Shown here piece by piece: positions 17,563 through 25,902 of a stretch of DNA of 64,000 bases (position 1 is its first letter; every line of letters starts with the position of its first letter). The stretch is from positions 5,041,001-5,105,000 of the forward strand of contig NZ_CP103965.1 in NCBI RefSeq assembly GCF_024970185.1. Reading direction: 5' to 3'. The notes under the pieces are model-generated. The model saw only the letters and a program-made list of their open reading frames with translations. It was not told where the DNA came from and did no database searches. Both the position numbers and the translations under genes were made by a program. This stretch comes from Pseudomonas sp. N3-W (GTDB taxonomy: Bacteria > Pseudomonadota > Gammaproteobacteria > Pseudomonadales > Pseudomonadaceae).

Positions 17563-18096
17563 ATGAGTTCAGACAAAAACGAAACAAAAGACCCCGCCGA
17601 TCACCTGCGCTTCCATCGTCCCCACGCCCATCTATCGTCAACCTTCGGCAACGACGCATTCGCCCTGCGTGCCGAGTCCTTTGCGCGGTTCTTCGGCACA
17701 CCGACCTTCCTCGGCGCGCAAACCCTGATCGTGGCGATATGGATCGGGCTCAACCTGGCCGGCATCACCACCTTCGACGTCTACCCGTTCATCCTGCTCA
17801 ACCTGGCGTTCAGCTTGCAGGCAGCCTATGCCGCACCGCTGATTTTGCTGGCGCAGACCCGTCAGGCTGCGCGGGACAAGGCGCAGTCCGACGCCGACGC
17901 GCAGCACCGTGAAGCGCTGGCCACGGCCAACACCGTACGTCAGGCCCAGGCAGAGAAGAACACCGAACAACTGTTGGCGCTGCTGGAGCAGAACACCAAA
18001 CTTACCGAAATGACCAAGGCGCTGACCGAGCGCATCGAGAACCTGACGTCTGAAATGCATGAGCATTTCGTGCGCAAGGAACCGCCTCAGGCCTGA
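17563..18096 (+). CDS. DUF1003 family inner-membrane protein
   Basis: A 177-residue protein. The first 40 residues are soluble. Two hydrophobic segments follow (FLGAQTLIVAIWIGLNLAGI and PFILLNLAFSLQAAYAAPLI), separated by a short DVYPF turn, which is the DUF1003 signature. The C-terminal 80 residues are a charged coiled coil. DUF1003 proteins have no assigned function. ATG 17563 is taken as the start because the longer frame runs through the REP pair. It is convergent with the LysR gene, 6 bases away. Confidence 0.9.
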   Translation: MSSDKNETKDPADHLRFHRPHAHLSSTFGNDAFALRAESFARFFGTPTFLGAQTLIVAIWIGLNLAGITTFDVYPFILLNLAFSLQAAYAAPLILLAQTRQAARDKAQSDADAQHREALATANTVRQAQAEKNTEQLLALLEQNTKLTEMTKALTERIENLTSEMHEHFVRKEPPQA

Positions 18097-18102
18097 GTCG
18101 TT

Positions 18103-18981
18103 TCATGGCAGTTTCAGCGCCCGCCCCAACTCGTCGAACAACGTCACCACCGAGCGCAAGGCGCGGCAGTCCGGGCGGGTCAGCAGCCAGAGGGCGGTGT
18201 CACATCCGGGCAGTGGATCGCTCAGCGGCTGCAAGCCGTCGCCGATCAAAAAGTCCGGCAACGCCGCCACGCCGAGTCCGGCGCGCACCAGCTCGGTGAC
18301 CGACAGCATGCTGTTGCAGCGATAACCCGGCACCACGCCGGGCCAATGCTGACGGCGCCAGGCGATGGTCGGGTGATCGGGCAGGAAGTCGTCCGGGGCA
18401 ATCCAGGTCAGCGCCGTCAGTTCTTGCTCAGTGATCGTTTCCAGATAAGCCGTGCTGCCACAAACCCGATAAGAAACCTGCGCCAGGCATCGGCCCACCA
18501 GATGCTCGGGCGGTGTGCGGGTCAGGCGCAAGGCGATGTCGGCATCCCGGCGGCTGAGGTTGGCGAAGTCGTTGGAGGTACTGAGTTCGAGGGTCAGCGC
18601 CGGATAAGCCGGCATGAACTGCGCCAGCGCCGGCAGCAACAAGCCTTGCAGGACCGAATCGGTACACGTCAGGCGCACCGTGCCGCTGATGATTTCACCG
18701 CCCTGCTCCACGCCGATGCGCGCCGCGTCCAGCGCCTGCTCGGCCCGCTCCGCCTGTTCGGCGAGGGTCTGCGCCAGGGATGTCGGCAGGTAACCGGCGC
18801 GGCTCTTTTCAAACAATTGCTGGCCCAGCGCAGCCTCCAGGCGCCTGACCGCGCGAAACACCGTGGACACGTCTACCTTCAACAACTGCGCAGCCCGGGC
18901 CAGAGAACCGCCGCGTACCAAGGCGAGGATCAGTGCCAGGTCCGGGTAGTCCAGCCGATAGTGCGTCGGTGCATTGATCAA
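18103..18981 (-). CDS. LysR family transcriptional regulator
   Basis: A regulator of about 292 residues. The N-terminal winged HTH is clear (DYPDLALILALVRGGSLARA, then LLKVDVSTVFRAVRRLE), followed by the two-lobed effector domain. No ATG lies at the expected place. The most likely start is a TTG at 18981, just before the conserved LDYPDL; the open frame extends upstream to 19161 but that would overlap the divergent gene. It is divergent from the amidotransferase gene and the intergenic region carries a direct repeat (18989-19018) likely to be its binding site. Confidence 0.85.
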   Translation of the reverse strand: MINAPTHYRLDYPDLALILALVRGGSLARAAQLLKVDVSTVFRAVRRLEAALGQQLFEKSRAGYLPTSLAQTLAEQAERAEQALDAARIGVEQGGEIISGTVRLTCTDSVLQGLLLPALAQFMPAYPALTLELSTSNDFANLSRRDADIALRLTRTPPEHLVGRCLAQVSYRVCGSTAYLETITEQELTALTWIAPDDFLPDHPTIAWRRQHWPGVVPGYRCNSMLSVTELVRAGLGVAALPDFLIGDGLQPLSDPLPGCDTALWLLTRPDCRALRSVVTLFDELGRALKLP

Positions 18982-18988
18982 TTGGGAT

Positions 18989-19018
18989 AACGCCAATATT
19001 GAGTGCGTGAACGCCAAT
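18989..19018. promoter_or_regulatory. Direct repeat AACGCCAAT, possible LysR operator
   Basis: AACGCCAAT occurs at 18989-18997 and again at 19010-19018, 21 bases (two helical turns) apart, in the LysR / amidotransferase divergent promoter. ATATT between them could form part of the promoter. Confidence 0.45.
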
Positions 19019-19059
19019 CTATAGTGGCCGCCAGGAATCAACAAGCGCAGAGAACTGAC

Positions 19060-19767
19060 ATGGACAACAACGCCATCCGCATCGCCCTGATCGGCGACTA
19101 CGACCCGCAAGTCACCGCCCACCAAGCCATCCCCGTCGCCCTCGGCATGGCCGCCGAACACCGCGGCGCCAACGTGCAGTTCGAATGGCTCGCCACCGAG
19201 CAGATCAATGCCCAGACAGCGCTGGAGCGCTTCGCCGGTTTCTGGTGCGTGCCCGCCAGCCCTTATCGCAACGTTGACGGCGCATTACGGGCAATTGGTT
19301 TTGCCCGCGAACAGCAACACCCGTTCCTCGGCACCTGCGGCGGTTTTCAGCATGCGGTGCTGGAATATGCCCGCAATGTAATGGGCTGGACCGATGCCGA
19401 ACATGGCGAAACATCCCCCGATGCCAAGCGGGCGCTGCTCACGCCACTGACCTGCTCGCTGGTGGAAGCGGTGGACAGCATTCATCTGGTGGCAGATTCG
19501 TTGATCGCACGGGCGTACGAAAACACCGAGATTCATGAGGGATATCGCTGCCGTTATGGCGTGAATCCCGAGTTCGAGCATGAGTTGCTGAGCCAGCAAT
19601 TGCGCGCAGTGGGCCACGATTCGGCGGGGGATTTGCGGGCGGTAGAACTCAGCGGTCATCCCTTCTTTGTCGCCACGCTGTTTCAGCCGGAACGTGCGGC
19701 GCTCAAGGGCACGTTGCCGCCGCTGGTCCGGGCATTTATCGAGGCTTGCGCGAGACAGCAGCCATGA
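19060..19767 (+). CDS. CTP-synthase C-terminal-like glutamine amidotransferase
   Basis: A 235-residue class I glutamine amidotransferase-like protein that resembles the glutaminase half of CTP synthase but lacks the synthase half. The nucleophile elbow GTCGGFQH contains Cys93. A downstream GHPFFVATLFQPE segment corresponds to the His-x-Glu region, where the family has HPEF; here the order reads FQPE, so the His-Glu dyad should be checked. It would release ammonia from glutamine or a related amide, with the acceptor unknown. The ATG at 19060 is the start. Its stop overlaps the start of the next gene by ATGA, so the two are translationally coupled. Confidence 0.88.
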   Translation: MDNNAIRIALIGDYDPQVTAHQAIPVALGMAAEHRGANVQFEWLATEQINAQTALERFAGFWCVPASPYRNVDGALRAIGFAREQQHPFLGTCGGFQHAVLEYARNVMGWTDAEHGETSPDAKRALLTPLTCSLVEAVDSIHLVADSLIARAYENTEIHEGYRCRYGVNPEFEHELLSQQLRAVGHDSAGDLRAVELSGHPFFVATLFQPERAALKGTLPPLVRAFIEACARQQP

Positions 19768-20087
19768 TCGCCGAGACGCCTTCGGGCAGCTGTTATGCGG
19801 TGATCTTCACTTCCCTGCGCACCGATGGCGATCAGGGTTACGCCGCCGCGGCTGAACGTATGGTGGAGCTGGCCCGCGGGCAGCCGGGCTTTCTCGGGGT
19901 CGAGTCGGCCCGGGGCGAGGACGGGCTGGGGATTACCGTGTCGTACTGGAGCAGTGAGGCGGCGATTCTGGCTTGGAAGCAGCTCCCGGAACATGCTGCG
20001 ATTCGTGAGCGTGGGCGTTCGACCTGGTATTCGGCGTGTCATACACGGGTGTGCAGGGTTGAGCGGGAGTATCGGTTTCAACAGTGA
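19764..20087 (+). CDS. Antibiotic biosynthesis monooxygenase-like (ABM) protein
   Basis: A 107-residue protein of the dimeric alpha-beta barrel ABM type: YAVIFTSLRT as the first strand, then ERMVELARGQPGFLGVESAR (the conserved PGFLG turn) and the GITVSYWSSEAAILAWKQ segment. Members are small cofactor-free oxygenases or stress-related proteins, often without known substrate. ATG 19764 overlaps the stop of the amidotransferase gene, so they form a coupled operon. A role in modifying or clearing a small molecule together with the amidotransferase is inference. Confidence 0.85.
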   Translation: MIAETPSGSCYAVIFTSLRTDGDQGYAAAAERMVELARGQPGFLGVESARGEDGLGITVSYWSSEAAILAWKQLPEHAAIRERGRSTWYSACHTRVCRVEREYRFQQ

Positions 20088-20111
20088 GGGCAGTGCTGCT
20101 CTTCAGGCAGT

Positions 20112-20208
20112 CTTCGCGAGCAGGCTCGCTCCCACAGGGGGAACTTCAGCGACCGCAAAATATGTGAACCCTGAAGATCTCATGTGGAAGCGAGCCTGCT
20201 CGCGAAGA
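20112..20208. repeat. REP pair
   Basis: TTCGCGAGCAGGCTCGCTCC (from 20112) and an inverted copy at 20183-20208 (GTGGAAGCGAGCCTGCTCGC) that has one base change in the conserved GTGGGAGC core. Confidence 0.88.
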
Positions 20209-20231
20209 GGCCAGCACAGTCACCGCAAATC

Positions 20232-20558
20232 TCAGCCCCCCACCAGACTGCGCACCGCCGAAATCTCCGGCACTTCCCGCCGATTCATATACACCCGTAA
20301 CGGCTCGGTAATGTTGATCCGGTCATCGATATTCTGGTCCAGCAACAGCTGAATCAACTCACGCTTGAGGGTCATGGCCTGCGCAGGCCCGGCAACCCAG
20401 ACGAATTCACTGGTGGGAATGATGCCGTCGTCCGCCACGTCCATGCCGAATGAGTCTTCGCTGAAACGCACGATGTACTGGCCGGTTTTGCGATTGAGCC
20501 CGACGAAGCCTTTAAGCAGATCGGCAGCCTCACAGATGAGCTGGGAAGTGATGCGCAT
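20232..20558 (-). CDS. Conserved small protein of unknown function
   Basis: A 108-residue soluble protein I cannot place in a family. The first half is a helix-strand pair (SQLICEAADLLKGFVGL, then TGQYIVRFSEDSFGMDV) and the second half a longer helix (MTLKRELIQLLLDQNIDDRI) followed by a basic tail. The start at 20558 is set by the TGAGG site 6 bases upstream; a Met four codons earlier has none. It is alone between a REP pair and glpQ. Confidence 0.75.
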   Translation of the reverse strand: MRITSQLICEAADLLKGFVGLNRKTGQYIVRFSEDSFGMDVADDGIIPTSEFVWVAGPAQAMTLKRELIQLLLDQNIDDRINITEPLRVYMNRREVPEISAVRSLVGG

Positions 20559-20794
20559 GATAAACCTCACAAAAGGCCCGAAAGGCCGGTGAACAATGGT
20601 TTACACGCAGGACAAGCAAACGGGTTTTCCCTCTGGTGGGGAAACTGCCGTGGCCAAGAGTACTGCAAAGAAGTGCACAGTTGCGCTGAAAAAATCCGTT
20701 TTAAACAGGTTTATGTCGGTCTGGCGATGGCGTTGGCGGCATTCAGTTGTTAAAAGGTACGTCTTTGAAATCTACCTGCGAAAGGACCTCGACC
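20559..20794. other. Divergent region before glpQ
   Basis: No gene seen. It contains the promoter of glpQ and the start of the small unknown gene. An AAAGGA ribosome site lies at 20781-20786, just before the glpQ ATG. Confidence 0.4.
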
Positions 20795-21922
20795 ATGCCT
20801 GCCACTTTCACCAAAAGCGCCCTGCTGCTGAGCCTGATGCTCGGCCTAGGCCAGGCGCAGGCCGCCGCCCCCTCCAGCGCCACCGCGCTGGCCACCACCC
20901 TTGGCATTCCGCACCCGGCCGTGATCGCTCACCGTGGCGCGTCTTTCGATGCCCCGGAATCCACTGCTGCGTCCTACAAACTGGCCCGTGACCTGGGTGC
21001 CGACTACCTGGAAATGGACCTGCAACGCAGCAAGGACGGCGTGCTGTTTGCCCTGCACGACAACAACCTGCAACGCACCACCGACGTCGGCAGCAAATTC
21101 CCTGAGCGCAAGGACAGCCCGGCCAACGCCTTCACCATGGCCGAACTGAAAACCCTTGACGCCGGCAGCTGGTTCAACGCCGCTTACCCGGACCGCGCGC
21201 GCCCGGCTTACGTCGGTCTGAAAATCCTCACCCTCGATGAAATCATCGACATTGCCGAAAGCAATCCGCTGCACAAGCCCGGCCTGTACATCGAAACCAA
21301 GGAGCCGAAGCAATTCCCCGGCATCGAACACGACCTGCGGGAAAAACTCCAGGATCGTGGCTGGTTGAGCCCGGCCGGTTCGAAACTGGCGAAGAGCGAG
21401 CTGGCGGTCGGCCAGGGCAAAGGCAAGGTCGTGCTGCAAACCTTTGAGAAGAGCAGCCTCGAACTGCTGCAAAAAGAAATGCCGCAAGTGCCGAAGATCC
21501 TGCTGCTGTGGGTCGGCGAAGGCAGCATCGAACCGAAGTCCAAAGTGACGTTCGCCGAATCCGGCGACAAGGACAAAGCCACGTTCTACGCCAAACAGGA
21601 GCCGAAATCCAAAGCCGAATTCCAGCAATGGGTCGAGTACGCCAAGGCCCAAGGCGCGATCGGCACCGGTCCATCGGCGGCACTGACCAAGGGTGGCGAT
21701 CAGAGCTACTCCGACCTGGTGCAGCCGTGGATGAACCAGTACACCCATGATCAGGGCATGCTGGTACACGTCTACACCATCGACGACGCCGTGGATTATC
21801 AGAAAGTGATGGACGCCGGTGTCGACGGCATCTTCACCAACCGCGCCAGCGAACTGCTGAAGTTCTACAAACGCCCGGCCGCCGCCAGCGTTGCGCAATT
21901 GCTGAAGAACAACGGTTATTGA
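20795..21922 (+). CDS. glpQ: Periplasmic glycerophosphodiester phosphodiesterase
   Basis: A 375-residue GDPD enzyme that splits glycerophosphodiesters to glycerol-3-phosphate and an alcohol. A signal peptide covers about residues 1-24 (SALLLSLMLGLGQAQA). The GDPD core is intact: IAHRGASFDAPESTAASY, then DYLEMDLQRSKDGVLFALHD with the catalytic His/Glu/Asp set, and the C-terminal VYTIDDAVDYQKVMDAGVDG strand. Length fits the GlpQ branch. It is followed by a GTG-initiated AraC gene that starts directly after its stop, so both are one transcript. Confidence 0.94.
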   Translation: MPATFTKSALLLSLMLGLGQAQAAAPSSATALATTLGIPHPAVIAHRGASFDAPESTAASYKLARDLGADYLEMDLQRSKDGVLFALHDNNLQRTTDVGSKFPERKDSPANAFTMAELKTLDAGSWFNAAYPDRARPAYVGLKILTLDEIIDIAESNPLHKPGLYIETKEPKQFPGIEHDLREKLQDRGWLSPAGSKLAKSELAVGQGKGKVVLQTFEKSSLELLQKEMPQVPKILLLWVGEGSIEPKSKVTFAESGDKDKATFYAKQEPKSKAEFQQWVEYAKAQGAIGTGPSAALTKGGDQSYSDLVQPWMNQYTHDQGMLVHVYTIDDAVDYQKVMDAGVDGIFTNRASELLKFYKRPAAASVAQLLKNNGY

Positions 21923-22606
21923 GTGACCGCCGACATCGAATGGACAGGACGCCTGTGGTTAGGCCGTGATTACGGCCTGATCCACGGTGTTCCGGGGCGC
22001 ACCGCGCCCCATGCCCATTACGCCCATCAACTGATTCTCGCCCCCGGTCGGCCGCTCACCGTCAGCCTTGATGGTGTGATCCAGACCGCCCGCCGCCTGT
22101 TCATTCCGTCCCACGTCAGCCACGCCATTGTCGAGGCAACGGACGCCGTGTTCACGGTCTACGTCGAGCCGCAGGCATTCGACGTGCAGGCATTGCGTGA
22201 CGCGCTGTTTGACACCGTTGCAACGCCGCACAACCTCATCAACGCCCTGCACGACTGCCCTCGTCGCGCCTTGGGCGATCCCCGACTTGAGCGCGCCTTG
22301 TCTACTCTCGACAGCTTGCTGACCGACAAAGTCCAGACCCGCGCATTGGCCGACGAGGCGCACCTGTCGTCGAGTCAACTGCAACGGCTATTCGCCAGTC
22401 AACTGGGCCTGCCGGTACGGCGACTGGTGCTGTGGCGACGACTGCGTCGGGCGATGGCGCTGATTCTGGCGGGGCGTTCGGTGACTGAGTCTGCTCACGA
22501 AGCCGGTTTTGCCGACTCGGCGCATTTCTCCCGCAGCCTGAAAAAACTCTTCGGTGTCACCGCGCGCCAGGGTTTGCGCCACATTGATCTGCAACTGCTG
22601 GACTGA
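21923..22606 (+). CDS. AraC family transcriptional regulator
   Basis: A 227-residue regulator with a weak N-terminal cupin (HAHYAHQLILAPGRPLTVSL) and a clear C-terminal double HTH (ALADEAHLSSSQLQRLFASQ and TESAHEAGFADSAHFSRSLK). It begins with GTG immediately after the glpQ stop codon (TGAGTG), so translation is probably coupled and it is likely a regulator of glycerophosphodiester use or of a nearby gene. The ligand is unknown. Confidence 0.9.
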   Translation: MTADIEWTGRLWLGRDYGLIHGVPGRTAPHAHYAHQLILAPGRPLTVSLDGVIQTARRLFIPSHVSHAIVEATDAVFTVYVEPQAFDVQALRDALFDTVATPHNLINALHDCPRRALGDPRLERALSTLDSLLTDKVQTRALADEAHLSSSQLQRLFASQLGLPVRRLVLWRRLRRAMALILAGRSVTESAHEAGFADSAHFSRSLKKLFGVTARQGLRHIDLQLLD

Positions 22607-22607
22607 C

Positions 22608-23495
22608 TCAGCGGCGTAACCCCTCAGGCACCATGGGCTCCTTGCTCAGTACCGCCGGCCGAAAAGGGTCGCGCAACTGCGCCAGGTAATCCTTCGGAAA
22701 GTCCGGGCGACTGCCGATGCCCAGGTCGCCGTGGCGGATTTGATAGTCATCGCAATGAAAAGCGCTGCCCAGCACAACGTCCCACAGATTGAAGAACAAG
22801 CCGAAATTCACATCGCCAGCCCGCCCGTACTTCATGTGGTGAAACCGATGCACCGGCGCCCAGGCGAACACCCGGCGCAACGGCCCCAGGCGCATGTCGA
22901 CATTGGAATGCTGCAACAACAGTTGAATGGCGATGGCAAACGCCAACAGTGCGGCTACTGACAGCGGAATGCCGAGGACCAGTAATGGCAACAGCCCGGC
23001 AGACGCTTCGAACAATTGGTGCAAAGGGTGTTTCATCAGGCCGTTGAACCCGTACAGCCGCTCAACGCTGTGATGCACCGCGTGCAGGCGCCACAACCAC
23101 GGCACTCGGTGGCTGGTGTAATGCATCAGGCTGATACCGGCATCGGCAATGACAATCGCCAGCGCCAGTTGCAACCACAGCGGCCAGCCATCCGGCCAGA
23201 TCCCGTCAAACGACAACAGCGCCACCAGCCCCGGCAACGCCAGCAAACCAAGGGCGTTCAACGCTTCGTTGACCAGCCCGTGAACAATGTCACGGGCACG
23301 ATCACCTACCGGGTGATTCCAGCGGGGCTCATACGGCAGCGCCCATTCGGCCAGAAACGAGACCGTCAGGGCGACGAGAAACACCGGCAGCAAGCAGACC
23401 GGCGACACCCCCATGTCACCCACCAACCACAAGCCCGCACCCAGGCATCCGCCCCAGAACAGTGGCGCATACAACACTGCAACGATTCGTTTCAT
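22608..23495 (-). CDS. Sterol desaturase / fatty acid hydroxylase family protein
   Basis: A 295-residue integral membrane diiron oxygenase. Two to three hydrophobic segments precede the His clusters HYTSHR, HAVHHSVERL, HQLFE and the final VHRFHH, matching the HxxxH / HxxHH pattern of the superfamily. It would hydroxylate or desaturate a lipid-like substrate using O2 at the membrane face; the substrate cannot be read. The start at 23495 is fixed by a GGAGG site; an upstream in-frame ATG at 23564 has none. It is convergent with the AraC gene, 1 base apart. Confidence 0.9.
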   Translation of the reverse strand: MKRIVAVLYAPLFWGGCLGAGLWLVGDMGVSPVCLLPVFLVALTVSFLAEWALPYEPRWNHPVGDRARDIVHGLVNEALNALGLLALPGLVALLSFDGIWPDGWPLWLQLALAIVIADAGISLMHYTSHRVPWLWRLHAVHHSVERLYGFNGLMKHPLHQLFEASAGLLPLLVLGIPLSVAALLAFAIAIQLLLQHSNVDMRLGPLRRVFAWAPVHRFHHMKYGRAGDVNFGLFFNLWDVVLGSAFHCDDYQIRHGDLGIGSRPDFPKDYLAQLRDPFRPAVLSKEPMVPEGLRR

Positions 23496-23651
23496 CCGTA
23501 CCTCCGTTGATCGAAGGCACAGCTTGAAACGACGCGAGGTGACGCAATTGAACAAACGACGCAATCGAACCCTTAGGCGTTTTTAAGGGTCAGTTAAGTT
23601 CGGCTCGCTAATCTGGCCCCACTTAAACAACTCACCCAAGGAAAGAACCTC

Positions 23652-23966
23652 ATGAAAACATTGACCGCCCTGTTCGCCACTGCTGCCCTGACCCTGACAG
23701 CGGGCCTCGCCCAGGCCGATGTGCGTCCGGACCTGATTGCGGGCCTGATCAAGGATGGCAGCGTCATGGACCTGCAGAAACTCAACCAGGCCGCCCTCGC
23801 CCAGCATCCAGGCGCCACGGCGGCGAACATCACCGACACCGAGCTTGAGCAAAAAGGCAGCGCCTACGTTTATCAGGTGGAAATCCGCGATGCCAAAGGC
23901 CTGAAGTGGGACGTGGACCTGGATGCCAAGACCGGTCAGGTGCTGAGCAACAAACAAGACACCTGA
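23652..23966 (+). CDS. PepSY domain protein, secreted
   Basis: A 104-residue protein with a signal peptide (MKTLTALFATAALTLTAGLAQA) and one PepSY domain (LNQAALAQHPGATAANITDT ... YQVEIRDAKGLKWDVDLDAK). PepSY domains are thought to inhibit peptidases or bind signals in the periplasm; the specific partner is unknown. An AAGGAAAG ribosome site precedes the ATG. A REP pair follows directly. Confidence 0.9.
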   Translation: MKTLTALFATAALTLTAGLAQADVRPDLIAGLIKDGSVMDLQKLNQAALAQHPGATAANITDTELEQKGSAYVYQVEIRDAKGLKWDVDLDAKTGQVLSNKQDT

Positions 23967-23985
23967 TCACGGCTTACCCGAATCC

Positions 23986-24077
23986 ATGTGGGAGCGGGCT
24001 TGCTCGCGAAGGCGTATTCAGCTTCAACATCAATGTTGGCTGATAGAATGCATTCGCGAGCGAGCCTGCTCCCACAT
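23986..24077. repeat. REP pair with CAACATCAATGTTGG spacer
   Basis: Inverted REP copies (GTGGGAGCGGGCTTGCTCGC from 23988 and TTCGCGAGCGAGCCTGCTCC from 24053) around CAACATCAATGTTGG, the same spacer word as in the element at 3226-3316. Confidence 0.9.
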
Positions 24078-24128
24078 TGGTCTTGTGTTCAATTGGAATG
24101 AAAACGCGCCAACCGCACCCCATGTCGC

Positions 24129-24134
24129 TAGAAT
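24129..24134 (+). promoter_or_regulatory. Putative -10 box of the kinase gene
   Basis: TAGAAT within the word TCGCTAGAATCCG. The same 13-mer occurs at 37079-37091 just before the GNAT gene, so it is probably a common sigma-70 -10 region. It favours the kinase start at 24167 over 24122. Confidence 0.45.
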
Positions 24135-24166
24135 CCGTTCACGGCGTTCAGGCAAGAGACAGGAAA

Positions 24167-25345
24167 ATGGGACAGACAGCGGCAGCAGACATCGCCACGA
24201 TCGGACAGATCAGTGCCGTACCGGCGATTCTCCAGGTGATCCGCGAAATGACCGGCATGCGCTTTGCCGCCGTGGCTCGTGTTACAGAAGACTCCTGGAC
24301 CGCCTGCGCCGTGCTGGATCAGCTGGATTTCGGCCTCAAGGTCGGCGGCGAACTGGACGTGGCCACCACCCTGTGCCACGAAATACGTGCCGCCCATGTC
24401 TCGGTGGTGATCGACAAGGCCAGCGAAGACCCGCTCTATCGCGACCACCACACCCCACGCCTCTATCAATTCGAAAGCTATATCTCGGTCCCGGTGTTTC
24501 GCACCGACGGGCGTTTTTTCGGCACCATTTGCGCCCTCGATCCAAAACCCGCCGAACTCAAGAGCAGCGCAATCCAGACCACCATGGAGTCCTTCGCCCG
24601 GCTGCTGTCATTGCAGATCGAAGCCGAGGAAACCCTGCAACTGACCGAACAGGCCCTGTACAAAGAACGTCAGACCGCCGAGCTGCGCGAGCAATTCATC
24701 GCGGTGCTGGGCCATGACCTGCGCAACCCGTTGTTCGCCATCAGCGCCGCCGCAGAAATGCTGCAGCGTAAATTCCCCAACCCGGCCAGCGACAAACTGG
24801 TGCAGCACATCCTCACCAGCAACCGCCGCGCTGCGCAGCTAGTGGATGACGTCCTGGACTTTGCCCGTGGGCGTCTGGGCAATGGCATACCGGTCAGTAT
24901 CAAGCCTTGCTCGGACCTCGCCGATGCCTTGCAGCATGTGATTTCAGAGATACAAGGGGTGCACCCGCACAGGCACATTCGCGTCTCGATTGGCGACTTG
25001 ACGGGTATCCATTGTGATCGCGAGCGCGTCGCACAATTGCTGTCCAACTTGCTGGCCAACGCCGTGACCCATGGCGACATCAAAGGCGATGTCGAGATCA
25101 CCGCGCGGGTGGACCAGGGCGCCCTGATGCTGGCGGTGAAGAACCAGGGGCAAATCCCCGACGAGGTTTTGCCGCATCTGTTTCAGCCGTACTCGCGGCC
25201 GACCCGGGACACGCCCCAGGCCGGCCTCGGTCTGGGCCTCTACATTGCCAGCCAGATTGCCCAGTCCCACGGTGGACGCCTGCATGTGGCGTCCACCGCG
25301 CAGCACGGCACGCTGTTTACCTTCAGCTTGCCGCCGACGGTTTAA
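24167..25345 (+). CDS. GAF-domain sensor histidine kinase
   Basis: A 392-residue soluble histidine kinase. Residues about 10-165 form a GAF domain (FAAVARVTEDSWTACAVLDQ ... YISVPVFRTDGRFFGTICAL). The DHp domain has the H-box FIAVLGHDLRNPLFAIS with the phosphorylated His near 183. The ATPase domain has the N-box LLSNLLANAVTHGD and the Gly-rich G2 GLGLGLYIA, but the usual DxGxGI box reads KNQGQIPDE, with Asp replaced by Asn. No membrane segment and no response-regulator gene are next to it, so it is an orphan. ATG 24122 is an alternative start. Its stop shares the TTAA with the stop of the convergent gene. Confidence 0.9.
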   Translation: MGQTAAADIATIGQISAVPAILQVIREMTGMRFAAVARVTEDSWTACAVLDQLDFGLKVGGELDVATTLCHEIRAAHVSVVIDKASEDPLYRDHHTPRLYQFESYISVPVFRTDGRFFGTICALDPKPAELKSSAIQTTMESFARLLSLQIEAEETLQLTEQALYKERQTAELREQFIAVLGHDLRNPLFAISAAAEMLQRKFPNPASDKLVQHILTSNRRAAQLVDDVLDFARGRLGNGIPVSIKPCSDLADALQHVISEIQGVHPHRHIRVSIGDLTGIHCDRERVAQLLSNLLANAVTHGDIKGDVEITARVDQGALMLAVKNQGQIPDEVLPHLFQPYSRPTRDTPQAGLGLGLYIASQIAQSHGGRLHVASTAQHGTLFTFSLPPTV

Positions 25346-25791
25346 GCCGTCGTGCTGACTGACGAACCGGCGGTGCTGCTGCCTTCTTGCTGCAGCGCCT
25401 GCATCAGGGCCGCCGTGACCGTTTGCAGCGAACCCGAGGTCGCCGAGATCTGCAACTGCGCCGCCGACACGTCTGCCGCCTTGGCGTCAGCGCTTTCCTG
25501 TTTGGACTGAGCGGCTTCCAGCTGCTGCTCTTGTTCCTGCAACTGCTTTTGCAAGGCAGCCATCTGCTTGCGCAGCTCTTTCACGGTGTCCGAGTCGGAG
25601 CTGCTGGAACTGCTGGAGCTGTCTCCACCGGCCGGTGCCGCACCACCGGACGCCTTGGTGGTGTCGCCGGTGGCGCTGGCCGAAGCGGTTGCCGTGGTGC
25701 TGCTGTCGTCAGTGCTGCCGTTGATGGCAACCTTGTTCGATGAAGGGGTCGACAGGGTCGAATTGATCGTCACAGAGGTAATGCTGACCAT
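25342..25791 (-). CDS. FlxA-like coiled-coil protein
   Basis: A 149-residue protein. Residues 1-60 are very rich in Ser, Thr and Ala with an eight-residue Ser run, and look disordered. Residues 60-100 (DTVKELRKQMAALQKQLQEQ and the following Gln/Glu-rich repeats) form a coiled coil as in FlxA-like proteins. The C-terminus is again Ser/Thr-rich. The function is unknown; FlxA is flagella-regulated in enteric bacteria. The start at 25791 follows an AAGGAT site. It stands between a kinase and a chemotaxis receptor, which would fit a motility-linked role, but this is inference. Confidence 0.75.
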   Translation of the reverse strand: MVSITSVTINSTLSTPSSNKVAINGSTDDSSTTATASASATGDTTKASGGAAPAGGDSSSSSSSSDSDTVKELRKQMAALQKQLQEQEQQLEAAQSKQESADAKAADVSAAQLQISATSGSLQTVTAALMQALQQEGSSTAGSSVSTTA

Positions 25792-25902
25792 GGGGTTTAT
25801 CCTTTTTGGGTTAAGGTTAATTCCATCATCGACATCCAAAGGCCTGACTTGAGATCGACTGTGTACCGATCAGGTAAGCAAACCGGTACACAGCCCCTGA
25901 CC

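Noticed and set aside
24022..24077. Possible transposon end repeats
   Set aside because: They are REP elements of the common Pseudomonas type, with no associated transposase in the window.
25342..25345. Overlapping stop codons of convergent genes in TTAA
   Set aside because: A curiosity of two tightly packed convergent genes; no sign of functional meaning.
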